Shown: positions 24,732 to 33,139 of the stretch, in pieces | How the letters are laid out: each line of letters begins with the position of its first letter | Numbering within the stretch: the first letter of the stretch is position 1 | NCBI GenBank assembly: GCA_017436705.1 | Contig: JAFSCP010000025.1 | Span: forward strand, 37,538-101,537 | Length of the DNA: 64,000 bases | Reading direction: 5' to 3' | DNA from: Bacillota bacterium | Lineage (GTDB): Bacteria; Bacillota; Clostridia; Peptostreptococcales; Anaerovoracaceae | Notes under the pieces: model-generated | The model's input: the letters and a program-made list of their open reading frames with translations, nothing else | Told to the model about the DNA's origin: nothing | Databases searched by the model: none | Position numbers and translations under genes: made by a program

Positions 24732-25592
24732 ATGAAGGAAAAGAGATATATAATGGTCTGGATGGCTGCCGTGGTGGTTTTTGCCCTGAGCACGGCAGCG
24801 GCAAGCTGGGTTTTCAGCGGGGTCAATGTGTGGACGGCGGCGGGCATGATGGGAAGCACTTCCGGCGGCGCTGCCGGCAGCCTGCTGGGACCGGAACGGC
24901 TGCCGGCAGGCGGGTCAGTGACCGGGAGGCCTGTCATAGTCATTGACCCGGGCCACGGCGGCATGGACGGGGGAGCCGTGGACGCCGCCGGCACTGCCGA
25001 AAAGGATCTTACCCTTGCCATCGCCAGGGCTCTTGCAGAAGAAATGGCAGAGTATCCTGCGGACGTGATAATGACCAGAGAAAGTGACCAGGCGCTGTAT
25101 ACCGACGATGAACGGACAATAAGGGAAAAGAAGCGTGAAGATCTGCTGCGGCGTAAGGCGGTTATAGAAGAAGCGGGAGCGGAGCTGGCCGTGTCCATAC
25201 ACCTTAACAGCTTCCCACAGGATGAATCAGTATACGGGGCACAGGTTTTTTATCCAAAGAGCCATAAAGGACGAACAAATGTGTCCGGAGAAGAACGAAC
25301 AAGTGCGGACTATGCGGAAAAGGTCCAGAAATCCCTTGAAATCAACATCGATGACGGACGGACAAGGGAGGTTATGACCAAGGATGACATACTGCTGTTT
25401 AAGAACATAAATACCAATATTATACTGGTTGAATGTGGCTTTCTTTCAAACCCGGCTGAGGCAGAAAAGCTGAGAACCGCTGAATATCAACATCTTCTGG
25501 CCAGGGCCATCTGGCAGGGAATCAATGAAATTTTATGCCTTGAAAAAACAGATGATGTGGAAGTTATTGACAGCAAGAACAAGAACTCATAA
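24732..25592 (+). CDS. cwlD: N-acetylmuramoyl-L-alanine amidase (CwlD-like, Amidase_3)
   Basis: A 286-residue zinc amidase that cuts the lactyl-peptide bond of peptidoglycan; CwlD makes muramic lactam for spore cortex. Residues about 8-28 form an N-terminal membrane anchor or signal. Catalytic motifs: DPGHGGMDGG (zinc His), the Glu in AEKDLTL, SIHLNS (zinc His), and VECGFLSN near the C-terminus (catalytic Glu). GAGGAGG precedes the start. Size and anchor fit CwlD; identification as the sporulation enzyme rather than another amidase is inference. Confidence 0.88.
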   Translation: MKEKRYIMVWMAAVVVFALSTAAASWVFSGVNVWTAAGMMGSTSGGAAGSLLGPERLPAGGSVTGRPVIVIDPGHGGMDGGAVDAAGTAEKDLTLAIARALAEEMAEYPADVIMTRESDQALYTDDERTIREKKREDLLRRKAVIEEAGAELAVSIHLNSFPQDESVYGAQVFYPKSHKGRTNVSGEERTSADYAEKVQKSLEINIDDGRTREVMTKDDILLFKNINTNIILVECGFLSNPAEAEKLRTAEYQHLLARAIWQGINEILCLEKTDDVEVIDSKNKNS

Positions 25593-25899
25593 AATTTATT
25601 TTCCTGCGCAAAAAAATCTGTGGATAACTTGCTCTTGACAAGTGGATGTACTTGTGATACGTATTGGAATTTCAAGGTTTACAGGACGTGAAGTTATCCA
25701 CAGGGGGTTGTGAATTAAATTGTATACAATTTTGGGACAACTTGTGGATAACCGCCCAAAACATTGAAAAATCCACCATTTCTTAATGTTGAAAAATGTT
25801 TGCCCGGTTAAGAACAAAGGTTGACATAATTCGCTAAAATGGTACAATATGAGGGTAAGATTAAAAAAGAATATTCTGAAATACGAAAGGGGAACTGAT
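25593..25899. other. Intergenic region with three DnaA boxes and a palindrome
   Basis: This 307-bp gap contains no credible gene. It holds three perfect DnaA boxes: 25619-25627 (TGTGGATAA, minus orientation), 25694-25702 (TTATCCACA, plus) and 25743-25751 (minus). A 16-bp perfect palindrome, AAATTGTATACAATTT, lies between boxes two and three at 25717-25732. A sigma-A promoter at 25821-25848 serves the next gene. No dnaA or dnaN gene is nearby, so this is more likely a DnaA-binding cluster or DnaA-regulated promoter than the main origin. Confidence 0.75.
25821..25848 (+). promoter_or_regulatory. Sigma-A promoter of the DUF4282-like gene
   Basis: TTGACA (25821-25826), 16-bp spacer, TACAAT (25843-25848) preceded by GG. 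The third DnaA box lies about 70 bp upstream of the -35. Confidence 0.8.
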
Positions 25900-26484
25900 A
25901 TGTTCTACGATTATTACGATTATTATTCCACACCTGTGGTCAGCTTTGTGAATCATACCCTGATTCTGGCAGTTGCTGCTGTTATTGCAATTATCGCCGG
26001 TATTGTTCTGTGTGCAACTTTCCTGAAGAAAAGCAACGAAGGAAAGTATGCAGGATTCAGGGGTAAATTATACAATGCACTGACTTTTAATCGCTTTTAT
26101 GCAGAAAATATAATTAAGTTTGTGTATATTATTGCAGCGTGCATCGTTACTGTGATGGGCATCGTTCTCATCGTTATGGGATCTTTCTTTGCAGGAATCA
26201 TGATGCTGGTTGTTGTAAATATAGTGCTGAGAATTTCTGTTGAGCTTGTACTCATGTTCATCATTCTCTGCAGGAAGACTGTCTCCATGGACAGAAGACT
26301 TTCAAAAATCGAAAACTTCTATGTGGAAAACTACGGCGACGACTGGGGCGGAGAAGATGAAGAATCTTCCTGCGGCGGCTGCGGAAGCGATGATGAAGAG
26401 TCCTGCGACGGCGACTGCGGTACATGCAGCGGTCTGAGCGATCTGGAAGACTTTCATCTGAATGTGGATGAAAGCGAAGAATAG
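25900..26484 (+). CDS. DUF4282-like membrane protein with acidic Cys-rich tail
   Basis: A 194-residue protein of unknown function. Hydrophobic segments run at about residues 14-40, 70-100 and 102-127; the region AENIIKFVYIIAAC through ELVLMFIILC resembles DUF4282 membrane proteins. The last 50 residues are very acidic and hold six Cys in CGGCG, ESCDGDCGTC-type pairs, a pattern able to bind metal or form disulfides. Start 25900 is chosen because AAAGGGG precedes it and the longer frame starts at the transcription start. It stands before a J-like/TPR protein and an Hsp70, separated by a hairpin. Role unknown. Confidence 0.7.
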   Translation: MFYDYYDYYSTPVVSFVNHTLILAVAAVIAIIAGIVLCATFLKKSNEGKYAGFRGKLYNALTFNRFYAENIIKFVYIIAACIVTVMGIVLIVMGSFFAGIMMLVVVNIVLRISVELVLMFIILCRKTVSMDRRLSKIENFYVENYGDDWGGEDEESSCGGCGSDDEESCDGDCGTCSGLSDLEDFHLNVDESEE

Positions 26485-26515
26485 TTTCATCTGAACATAA
26501 AAAAGAATACAACTG

Positions 26516-26548
26516 AGCAGGACAAGCCGGACCGGCATCCTGCTTTTT
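26516..26548 (+). terminator. Terminator or attenuator before the J-like gene
   Basis: Stem AGCAGGA / TCCTGCT with inner GCCG / CGGC pairing and T5 tail. The next start codon is only 18 bases away, so the downstream pair is probably transcribed by read-through. Confidence 0.7.
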
Positions 26549-26565
26549 GAATATAGGGAGGTAAC

Positions 26566-29500
26566 ATGGATATCTGGAAAGTACTTGAGATTGAAGCGAC
26601 CAGGGATAAAAAGGCAATCAAGAAGGCATACCGTGCCCGTCTGCCTTTTGTAAATCCTGAAGATGACCAGGAAGCTTTCATGGAGCTGCGTGAGGCCTAC
26701 GAAGAAGCACTCCGTCTGGCAGAACTGCCTGATGAGAGTGAAGGCAGTGGTACAGCGGAAGTGGATAACAGTGAAGCCGGGATTTTCCGCAGGGAGCTGG
26801 AAGCACTGTACTGGGATTTTTACAGGAGAATTGATACAGAAGAATGGCGCAGGCTGCTGGCATGCGATTTTGCAACAGCGCTGGATACGAAAAAGGATGC
26901 GGAGAACATAATCCTTACTTTTATGCTGGAATGGTATCTGGTTCCATGCGACGTAATGCGTGTGCTGGACAACCATTTCGGCCTGGCAGAGAACCAGAAT
27001 GAACTTTTTGAAAATTATCCTGAGGCTTTCGTGCAGCAGGCTGTACTTAACGCTGTAAACGGTAATGATTCCATACCTTTCGACCTGTTTGAAGTTAAGG
27101 ACCCGAAGGGCATGGAGGATTTCTTCGCACGTTATCACAAGATGAGGGAACATATTTTCCACGGCGACTTTGGTGCCGCAGAAAAAATCCTCAGAGAAAT
27201 CGATGACTCAGGAGTGGACCATCCTTATCTGGATATGCGCAGGGCTGAAATTGCAGCTGCGGCGGGGGATGCTGAGTATGGTATTGAAACTGCAGCGAAG
27301 ATGTATGAAATGTTCCCTGAAGAGCTTGACGTTCTCATGTTCTGTGGAAGGATGCACCAGAGCTGCGGTAATCCGGCCGATGGCAGAGCGTTTTTTGAAA
27401 AAGTAACTGCAATGGTGCCTGACCATGCTGACGCACGGTTTGAAACCGCAGCATGCCTCATTGAAGAAGGAGAATATGATAAGGGTAAAGAAGTGCTCAT
27501 TGAGCTTTCGAAGGATTTTCCGGGCAGCGAGGCAATCTTGGAAAAACTGAGCGAAGTGGGCGCGCTTATTGCTGAAATAATTGAAGAAAAAGAAGCTGCA
27601 GGTCAGGCTGACAATTACGATCTGTTTGAACTGGCTGACTGCTATACAGATATGGAACGTTATGAGGATGCTATGAGCGTTCTGGAGCGTATGGAAATTC
27701 CTTTTGACAAAGAAGTGAAGTCTGCCATGATTCACGTTGTCTGCCTTCTTTCTCTGCAGAGATATGAGGAAGCGGCAGCTATAATCCCTGAATATGAAGA
27801 TCTGCTTGCAAACCATCCTGAAGAGGACCAGAAAAAGTACCATACCAAGCTGCTTTATATGAAGGCAGGTGCTTTTGCAAGCCTTGGCAGGGGTGATGAG
27901 GAAAGGGCAGTACTTAAACAGATAATTGAACAGGTGGATCCTGACTTTGCGCTGGCAGCAGCCATGCTTGCAAAGTGCAGCCACGAAGATGGATACTACC
28001 AGGCTGCTCTTGAATACGCAGAGAGGGCCATTGAAAAAGATCCTAAATCATTTGAGGGATACTTCGAAGCAGGCCGCGCCCTTTATGAGCTGGGGGACAG
28101 CAACGGTGCAATCAGTTACCTGGCAAAGGTACGTGAAATGGAACCTTACCACCTGCGTACCCACATGTATATGATTAAAAGCCTTCTGGATCAGAACCGG
28201 GCTGATGAAGCAGAAGACTACCTGAAGTACCTGACCGAAAACGGTGCCAAGTGCCTTGATATGGAATTTCTGAGGGGCCGTATTGAGGTTGTCCGGGGAA
28301 ACAAGGAAGAAGCGGCGGCCATTATCCGCAGCGTAATTGAGCAGGCCAAATCATTGCCTGAGGCCAAGCGCCAGGACGAAATCGGCAATATGGGTGAGCT
28401 TTATAACAGCCTGGCAAATCTTGAAATAAGACCGGGCGAAAATTTTGAGGAAATTCTGGCACTTACAGAAGAAGGGCTGGAATATGAGCCGGGATTCGGA
28501 CCTTTGCTTCAGATGAAGGGCAACATCCTTTACGATCTGGGCGAGTACCACCTGGCACTGGATGAATACAAAAAGATTTCTGAGCGCTATCCTGAGCATA
28601 ACGCAATTTACTGGGATATGGGCTGCTGCTATGAAATGCTTGCACAGCTTGAAGACGCTTACAGATGCTATCTGGTTCAGCTTGAGCGCCGTCCGTCCGT
28701 AGACTGCTACAGTTCATGTTCAAGAGTTTCCATGAATATGGGCAGAATGGACCTGGCAGAGTCTTATCTGAACAAAGCTATTGCTTATGATGACGCGGAT
28801 CCGCTGGTTCATCTGAATTTCGGCCGTCTCATGGAAAACAAGGGGCAGCCTGATCAGGCCCTTGAATACTATGCCAAGGCAAGAGAACTATCCAAAACAT
28901 ACAGAATAAAGTGCAGAAACGCATACCGCAATGCAGCTGATATTCTTACAAAGGCTCAGCGCGGAGACGAAGCTCTGGACATTATTGAGGATCTGTACCA
29001 GCAGTACGGCCAGGCCGGAGATCTGCTGCAGATTCACCTGCTTACCCAGATTTTCGGAAAGCCTCAGCTTGCTATGGAAAATCTGGCTCGCTGGGCAGCT
29101 GCGACCCATACTTCTAAGGAATCCTTTGAATACCAGTCCAAGTATGCTGAAATTCTCAGACTGGCAGGTCAGCCTGAAAAAGCGGCTGAAATCTGCAGAC
29201 GTTTTATTGACGAGGCTCCGGGTGCATGTTTCTTCGGCGGTAATCTTTATTATAATATGGGAAGATACGAAGAAGCTCTGGAAATTTTCTTAAAGGGCAT
29301 GGAAGTCTGTCCTGAAGAAAAGAAAAACTTTCTGGGGGCGGCTAAATCTGCTTTCCGCCTGGGCCGCAGGGAGGATGCAAAAAAATATGCTCAGGCAGGG
29401 CTTGACACTTATCCGGCAGACAGGTATGCTGAACCTGGACCATATTTTCTGCAGGATGAAGTTGTTTACGGAGCACTTCTGGCGCTGACCGGCGACTTCA

Positions 29501-29724
29501 GCGGAGGAATCGGTCTGGTGGAAAAGGAAATGTGGGGTGAAATGTGCCGCGGCTGCCATTACCGCGAGTGCATCGATGCTTACATCGAGCTTTCTGACAT
29601 GTACGATTTTACAGGGGACAAGGAAAAGGCGCTGGAAATGGCCCGGAAAGGCTGCCTGGTGTCTGAATTTGACTTTGACCTTATAAGCGAAAGAAAACGA
29701 CTTGAAGAGGAACTGAAATGTTAA
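26566..29724 (+). CDS. J-like domain/TPR protein lacking HPD, partner of the Hsp70 gene
   Basis: A 1052-residue protein. Residues 1-48 read as a J-domain ([21 protein letters not shown], then helix [15 protein letters not shown]), but the HPD tripeptide that triggers Hsp70 ATPase is replaced by NPE (VNPEDD). From about residue 220 to the end the protein is built of tetratricopeptide-like helical pairs (for example [41 protein letters not shown]). AGGGAGG precedes the start; the end overlaps the start of the Hsp70 gene by 7 bases. The arrangement parallels the E. coli HscC-DjlB/DjlC set. Function probably an Hsp70 co-chaperone or scaffold. Confidence 0.87.
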   Translation: MDIWKVLEIEATRDKKAIKKAYRARLPFVNPEDDQEAFMELREAYEEALRLAELPDESEGSGTAEVDNSEAGIFRRELEALYWDFYRRIDTEEWRRLLACDFATALDTKKDAENIILTFMLEWYLVPCDVMRVLDNHFGLAENQNELFENYPEAFVQQAVLNAVNGNDSIPFDLFEVKDPKGMEDFFARYHKMREHIFHGDFGAAEKILREIDDSGVDHPYLDMRRAEIAAAAGDAEYGIETAAKMYEMFPEELDVLMFCGRMHQSCGNPADGRAFFEKVTAMVPDHADARFETAACLIEEGEYDKGKEVLIELSKDFPGSEAILEKLSEVGALIAEIIEEKEAAGQADNYDLFELADCYTDMERYEDAMSVLERMEIPFDKEVKSAMIHVVCLLSLQRYEEAAAIIPEYEDLLANHPEEDQKKYHTKLLYMKAGAFASLGRGDEERAVLKQIIEQVDPDFALAAAMLAKCSHEDGYYQAALEYAERAIEKDPKSFEGYFEAGRALYELGDSNGAISYLAKVREMEPYHLRTHMYMIKSLLDQNRADEAEDYLKYLTENGAKCLDMEFLRGRIEVVRGNKEEAAAIIRSVIEQAKSLPEAKRQDEIGNMGELYNSLANLEIRPGENFEEILALTEEGLEYEPGFGPLLQMKGNILYDLGEYHLALDEYKKISERYPEHNAIYWDMGCCYEMLAQLEDAYRCYLVQLERRPSVDCYSSCSRVSMNMGRMDLAESYLNKAIAYDDADPLVHLNFGRLMENKGQPDQALEYYAKARELSKTYRIKCRNAYRNAADILTKAQRGDEALDIIEDLYQQYGQAGDLLQIHLLTQIFGKPQLAMENLARWAAATHTSKESFEYQSKYAEILRLAGQPEKAAEICRRFIDEAPGACFFGGNLYYNMGRYEEALEIFLKGMEVCPEEKKNFLGAAKSAFRLGRREDAKKYAQAGLDTYPADRYAEPGPYFLQDEVVYGALLALTGDFSGGIGLVEKEMWGEMCRGCHYRECIDAYIELSDMYDFTGDKEKALEMARKGCLVSEFDFDLISERKRLEEELKC

Positions 29725-31409
29725 TTGGAATTGATTTAGGAACCACCAACTCTCTGGCTGCCTGTTACAGGGACGGAGAGCCGGTGCTGATTCCCAACCG
29801 TCTGGGAGGGTATCTGACACCATCGGTGGTAAGCATAGATGAAGAAGGAAATCTTTTTGTGGGACAGGTGGCCAAGGAAAAGATGATCACCAATCCTGAC
29901 CAGTCTGCCAGCGTGTTCAAGCGCAGCATGGGCAGCGGCAAAGAGTTCCTTCTGGGCAATAAAAAATACAGCGCAACTGATCTTTCGGCGCTTATTCTCC
30001 GCTCTCTTAAAGAAGATGCGGAGGAATTCCTGGGTGAGAAAGTTACTGAGGCGATTATCAGCGTGCCGGCATATTTCAACGATGTGCAGCGTAAGGCGAC
30101 CAAGCAGGCAGGAGAACTTGCCGGCCTTAAGGTAGAAAGAATCATCAACGATCCTACGGCTGCTGCCATTGCCTATGGGATTGCACGGGATGAAGAGGAA
30201 AAACGCTTTTTAGTATTCGACCTGGGCGGAGGAACTTTCGACGTGTCCATTCTGGAACTGGACGGCGATATCATGGAAGTGCGCGCCATTGCCGGGGACA
30301 ATTATCTGGGAGGCGAGGACTTTACCGGTGTGATTTACAATATGTTCATAAAACATCACAGTCTGGAAGAGGCGAGCCTTACCAAACCGCAGAAAAAACA
30401 CATCTGGAAACAGGCAGAGCTGTGCAAAATTGCCTTTGCTGAAGCGGCAGGGGGCGTATCCCGCATGACCGCATCCTTAAACGGTGATACACTGGAAATG
30501 GAAATCAGTTCAGCCGACTACGAAAGGGCCTGTGAAGAACTGCTGGAAAAGCTGAAAAAACCAATTGAACGAAGCCTGAAGGATGCCAAACTCCGTGTTG
30601 CAGATCTGAACGAAATCATTCTTGTAGGCGGTGGTACAAGGCTGCCTGTAGTCCGCACTTTTGTAACCAGACTTTTCAGAAGATTCCCTGATGTTTCAGT
30701 AAATCCTGATGAGGCTGTGGCTCTGGGGGCGGCACTCCAGTGTGCCATGAAGGAGCGCAACGAGGATATTAAGGAAATCGTCCTTACGGATGTATGTCCT
30801 TTCACCCTGGGAACCTCGGTTGTCAGAACTGTTGGAAACAACGAAAAGGAAGGCGGCCATTTCCTGCCTATTATCGAACGCAACACAGTGATTCCTGTAA
30901 GCCGAAGAGAGACCCTTTATACTGTCAATGACAAGCAGCGGGAAATCACGGTTGATATTCTCCAGGGTGAAAGCCGGCTTGCAAAGAACAATCTGCACCT
31001 GGGTGAAATCAATGTGCGTGTACCCGAAGCACCGGCAGGCCAGGAATCCATCAATGTGACATATACTTACGATATAAACTCTCTGCTGGAGGTAATTGTA
31101 AAGGTAAATTCCACAGGATATACCAAGAAGATGATTATCAAGAGTGAGGAATCACAGCTCAGCGACGAAGAAGCTGAACTGCGCATGAAAGAACTTGACT
31201 ATCTTAAAGTTCACCCCCGTGACCAGGAAATCAACCAGCTGATTCTGGCCCGCGGCGAGCGTATCTACGAAGAATCCACAGGAATAGTCCGTGAAGAACT
31301 GGCCAATGTCCTTGCCCAGTTTGAGTACATTCTGGACCGTCAGGATCCTGAGGCCATTGCAAAGGCCCAGGCCGATGTGACAGAAATACTGGACAGCCTG
31401 GAGTTCTGA
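29718..31409 (+). CDS. hscC: HscC-type Hsp70 family chaperone
   Basis: A 563-residue Hsp70-type ATPase. Nucleotide-binding signatures are [12 protein letters not shown] (phosphate 1), the [13 protein letters not shown] phosphate-2 strand, [13 protein letters not shown] and [13 protein letters not shown] (adenosine). The substrate-binding beta domain follows ([10 protein letters not shown] through DILQGES), but the C-terminal lid is short compared with DnaK (about 610-640 residues), matching HscC-type length. It overlaps the J-like/TPR gene, so the two are translationally coupled and likely work as a dedicated pair. Confidence 0.92.
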   Translation: MLIGIDLGTTNSLAACYRDGEPVLIPNRLGGYLTPSVVSIDEEGNLFVGQVAKEKMITNPDQSASVFKRSMGSGKEFLLGNKKYSATDLSALILRSLKEDAEEFLGEKVTEAIISVPAYFNDVQRKATKQAGELAGLKVERIINDPTAAAIAYGIARDEEEKRFLVFDLGGGTFDVSILELDGDIMEVRAIAGDNYLGGEDFTGVIYNMFIKHHSLEEASLTKPQKKHIWKQAELCKIAFAEAAGGVSRMTASLNGDTLEMEISSADYERACEELLEKLKKPIERSLKDAKLRVADLNEIILVGGGTRLPVVRTFVTRLFRRFPDVSVNPDEAVALGAALQCAMKERNEDIKEIVLTDVCPFTLGTSVVRTVGNNEKEGGHFLPIIERNTVIPVSRRETLYTVNDKQREITVDILQGESRLAKNNLHLGEINVRVPEAPAGQESINVTYTYDINSLLEVIVKVNSTGYTKKMIIKSEESQLSDEEAELRMKELDYLKVHPRDQEINQLILARGERIYEESTGIVREELANVLAQFEYILDRQDPEAIAKAQADVTEILDSLEF

Positions 31410-31426
31410 TACAGAGCATAAAAAAT

Positions 31427-31471
31427 AAGGCACAACCGGAAATAAGACCGGCTGTGCCTTTTGTCGTTTTT
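31427..31471. terminator. Bidirectional terminator between hscC and lysO
   Basis: Stem AAGGCACA + CCGG / CCGG + TGTGCCTT with one A-C mismatch; T-rich on both sides. Confidence 0.8.
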
Positions 31472-31472
31472 G

Positions 31473-32420
31473 TTATAACCCGAAAATAATCTGTGCTGCA
31501 GGAAGCCACACAGGAACCACGAATGTCAGTATGGTTCCGCTGATGAGGGCTACCATGCCCAACTCTGCACCTACAGTTTTGGTCACCGGCACCAGCATGG
31601 TGTCCATGCAGCCGGCCGCACCGGAGGCGATGGGGCTGCCTTTGCTGATTTTTACAAGAAGGGGCAGCAGTGCCACTGTGAAAACATCACGGCTTACATT
31701 TACTATGAAACCGTAAGTCCCGGCTTCAATTCCGGCAATTTCGGTGAGAAAAGCACCGGTAAGGCTGTAGTATGCCATGCCGCTTGAAGAGATGACTGAC
31801 CAGCCCAGAGGCACATCTAGGAGTATTCCGCCGATGAATCCGCCGGCAATGCAGCCTGTGAAAATGGCCAGTGGCATGAAGAGGACTCTCGCTCCCAGCC
31901 GTTTTATGTACTGAAAAACTTCTTTGTTGGAGCCCAGGCTGACGCCGACACCTGTATAGAGAAAAATCAGTGAAAGCGTCAGTATGCGGTCCAGAAGGTC
32001 ATGGGAAATGTCAGGAAGGACAAAGCATCCGGCAAGTATGCCCGCCGCAATAAAGGAAGGCATGGCAATAACCAGCGGTGAAAAACCGCCTCCATCCTGA
32101 CTTACTGCGGGGATGTTTTTTTCTGCGGCGAGCTGAAGCCTGATTTTTTCAAGGGGCATCACTGTCTTTTCAGCCAGAAGAACAAGCAGCACGCTGCAGG
32201 CTATGGAGCAGAGTGAAATAAGTAGGCATTTGAGGCCTATTGTTCCCAGATTGGACATGACCTGCGGACTGGTACCGATGTTGAGGCCTATGACAACCAT
32301 GAGTACCATGAGAGCAGCATTGGTAGCAAAGTCAAAGGTTTTGAGTGCTGGTGCAGGAAGCCCACGCCAGTTGATGGCGGCTCCGAGAGCCAGACAGATG
32401 AATGGTACGTAAATATTCAT
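31473..32420 (-). CDS. lysO: LysO family L-lysine exporter (DUF340)
   Basis: A 315-residue membrane protein with the two-part LysO layout: an N-terminal three-helix unit (NIYVPFICLALGAAI...ALMVLMVVIGLNIG) and a C-terminal eight-helix unit with FIAAGILAGCF and GSPIASGAAGCMDTMLVP. LysO exports lysine (and its toxic analogue) in E. coli. It is the second gene of a minus-strand pair, 6 bases after the DUF1836 gene. Substrate by family only. Confidence 0.88.
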   Translation of the reverse strand: MNIYVPFICLALGAAINWRGLPAPALKTFDFATNAALMVLMVVIGLNIGTSPQVMSNLGTIGLKCLLISLCSIACSVLLVLLAEKTVMPLEKIRLQLAAEKNIPAVSQDGGGFSPLVIAMPSFIAAGILAGCFVLPDISHDLLDRILTLSLIFLYTGVGVSLGSNKEVFQYIKRLGARVLFMPLAIFTGCIAGGFIGGILLDVPLGWSVISSSGMAYYSLTGAFLTEIAGIEAGTYGFIVNVSRDVFTVALLPLLVKISKGSPIASGAAGCMDTMLVPVTKTVGAELGMVALISGTILTFVVPVWLPAAQIIFGL

Positions 32421-32426
32421 GACGGT

Positions 32427-32957
32427 TTAATCCTCTTTATCGTATCTGAAAAAAATCTTCTGAATGTAGAATTTTGAGGCGAAGGAAAGAGCAAAATTAT
32501 CCATGAGGTATTTGCTTTCACGTCCTGGCAGGCACTGGTTGGTTATGTGAACCTCACCGCTGAAAACCGCTCTCAGACCGTTTTCAATGGCCTCGCAGAA
32601 TCTGTCGTAAGTCAGCGACACATCTTCTCCCATTCCCATGCCATACCTGATAAGTTTACCGATTTCATCAGTTGCAAAACAGCTTTTTAAAATATAGACC
32701 ACGATTATCATAGCAACCGAAAGTCTGGGATATTTTTTATTTACAGGAGCATCTACAATCCGCGCTTTCACATAATTGTTGACCATGCTTTTTGTGATGG
32801 GTGCAGCACCGACCATGCCGAACAAAGGAGAAAGTGCGCTGTCAATGTACGTCACAATCTGATCCATATAAAGGTCTATGGACGGAAGTTCATCCCAGCG
32901 GGGAATGTGGAAACTGTCTATTGTATCTTTGTTTTCATTGTAAATTGCCGTATTCAT
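32427..32957 (-). CDS. DUF1836 domain protein (MerR-like fold suspected)
   Basis: A 176-residue protein with the DUF1836 pattern: FHIPRWDELPSIDLYMDQIV then a segment ITKSMVNNYVKARIV-APVNKKYPRLSVAMIIVV that reads like a MerR-type winged helix. The start at 32957 is preferred over 32996 because GGAGGT is placed five bases upstream. It precedes lysO in one transcript and is divergent from the acyl-CoA ligase gene, with an inverted repeat over both promoters. A role as local regulator is my inference; the family has no settled function known to me. Confidence 0.85.
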   Translation of the reverse strand: MNTAIYNENKDTIDSFHIPRWDELPSIDLYMDQIVTYIDSALSPLFGMVGAAPITKSMVNNYVKARIVDAPVNKKYPRLSVAMIIVVYILKSCFATDEIGKLIRYGMGMGEDVSLTYDRFCEAIENGLRAVFSGEVHITNQCLPGRESKYLMDNFALSFASKFYIQKIFFRYDKED

Positions 32958-32986
32958 GGCCCACCTCCAATAGGTTTGTAATGTTA

Positions 32987-33015
32987 AATATATCACATAA
33001 AAAACACAATGTAAA
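32987..33015 (-). promoter_or_regulatory. Sigma-A promoter of DUF1836-lysO
   Basis: On the minus strand TTTACA (33015-33010), 17-bp spacer, TATATT (32992-32987). Confidence 0.65.
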
Positions 33016-33027
33016 GCTTGACATTGT
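33006..33027. promoter_or_regulatory. Inverted repeat ACAATGT-N8-ACATTGT in the divergent promoter region
   Basis: A perfect 7-bp inverted repeat that covers the -35 boxes of both the leftward promoter (33010-33015) and the rightward TTGACA (33018-33023). Confidence 0.6.
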
Positions 33028-33062
33028 ATGGAAATGGTGCTAACCTAGTATTAAAAACTAGG
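33018..33062 (+). promoter_or_regulatory. Promoter region and inverted repeat of the acyl-CoA ligase gene
   Basis: TTGACA at 33018-33023 with a weak -10 (TAACCT, 33041-33046) at 17 bp. A second inverted repeat, ACCTAGT-N7-ACTAGGT, begins in the -10 and ends at 33063. It could be a lipid-responsive operator, but I cannot assign the regulator. Confidence 0.5.
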
Positions 33063-33139
33063 TAAAGTAGTAAACAATGACGGATTGGGTCGGAATAACC
33101 CTTTTCCTGTCAGAAGATGAATATAAGGAGAGTATAGGA

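Noticed and set aside
25593..25899. Main chromosomal origin oriC
   Set aside because: Only three DnaA boxes and no dnaA, dnaN, rpmH or other origin genes nearby; kept only as a DnaA-box cluster.
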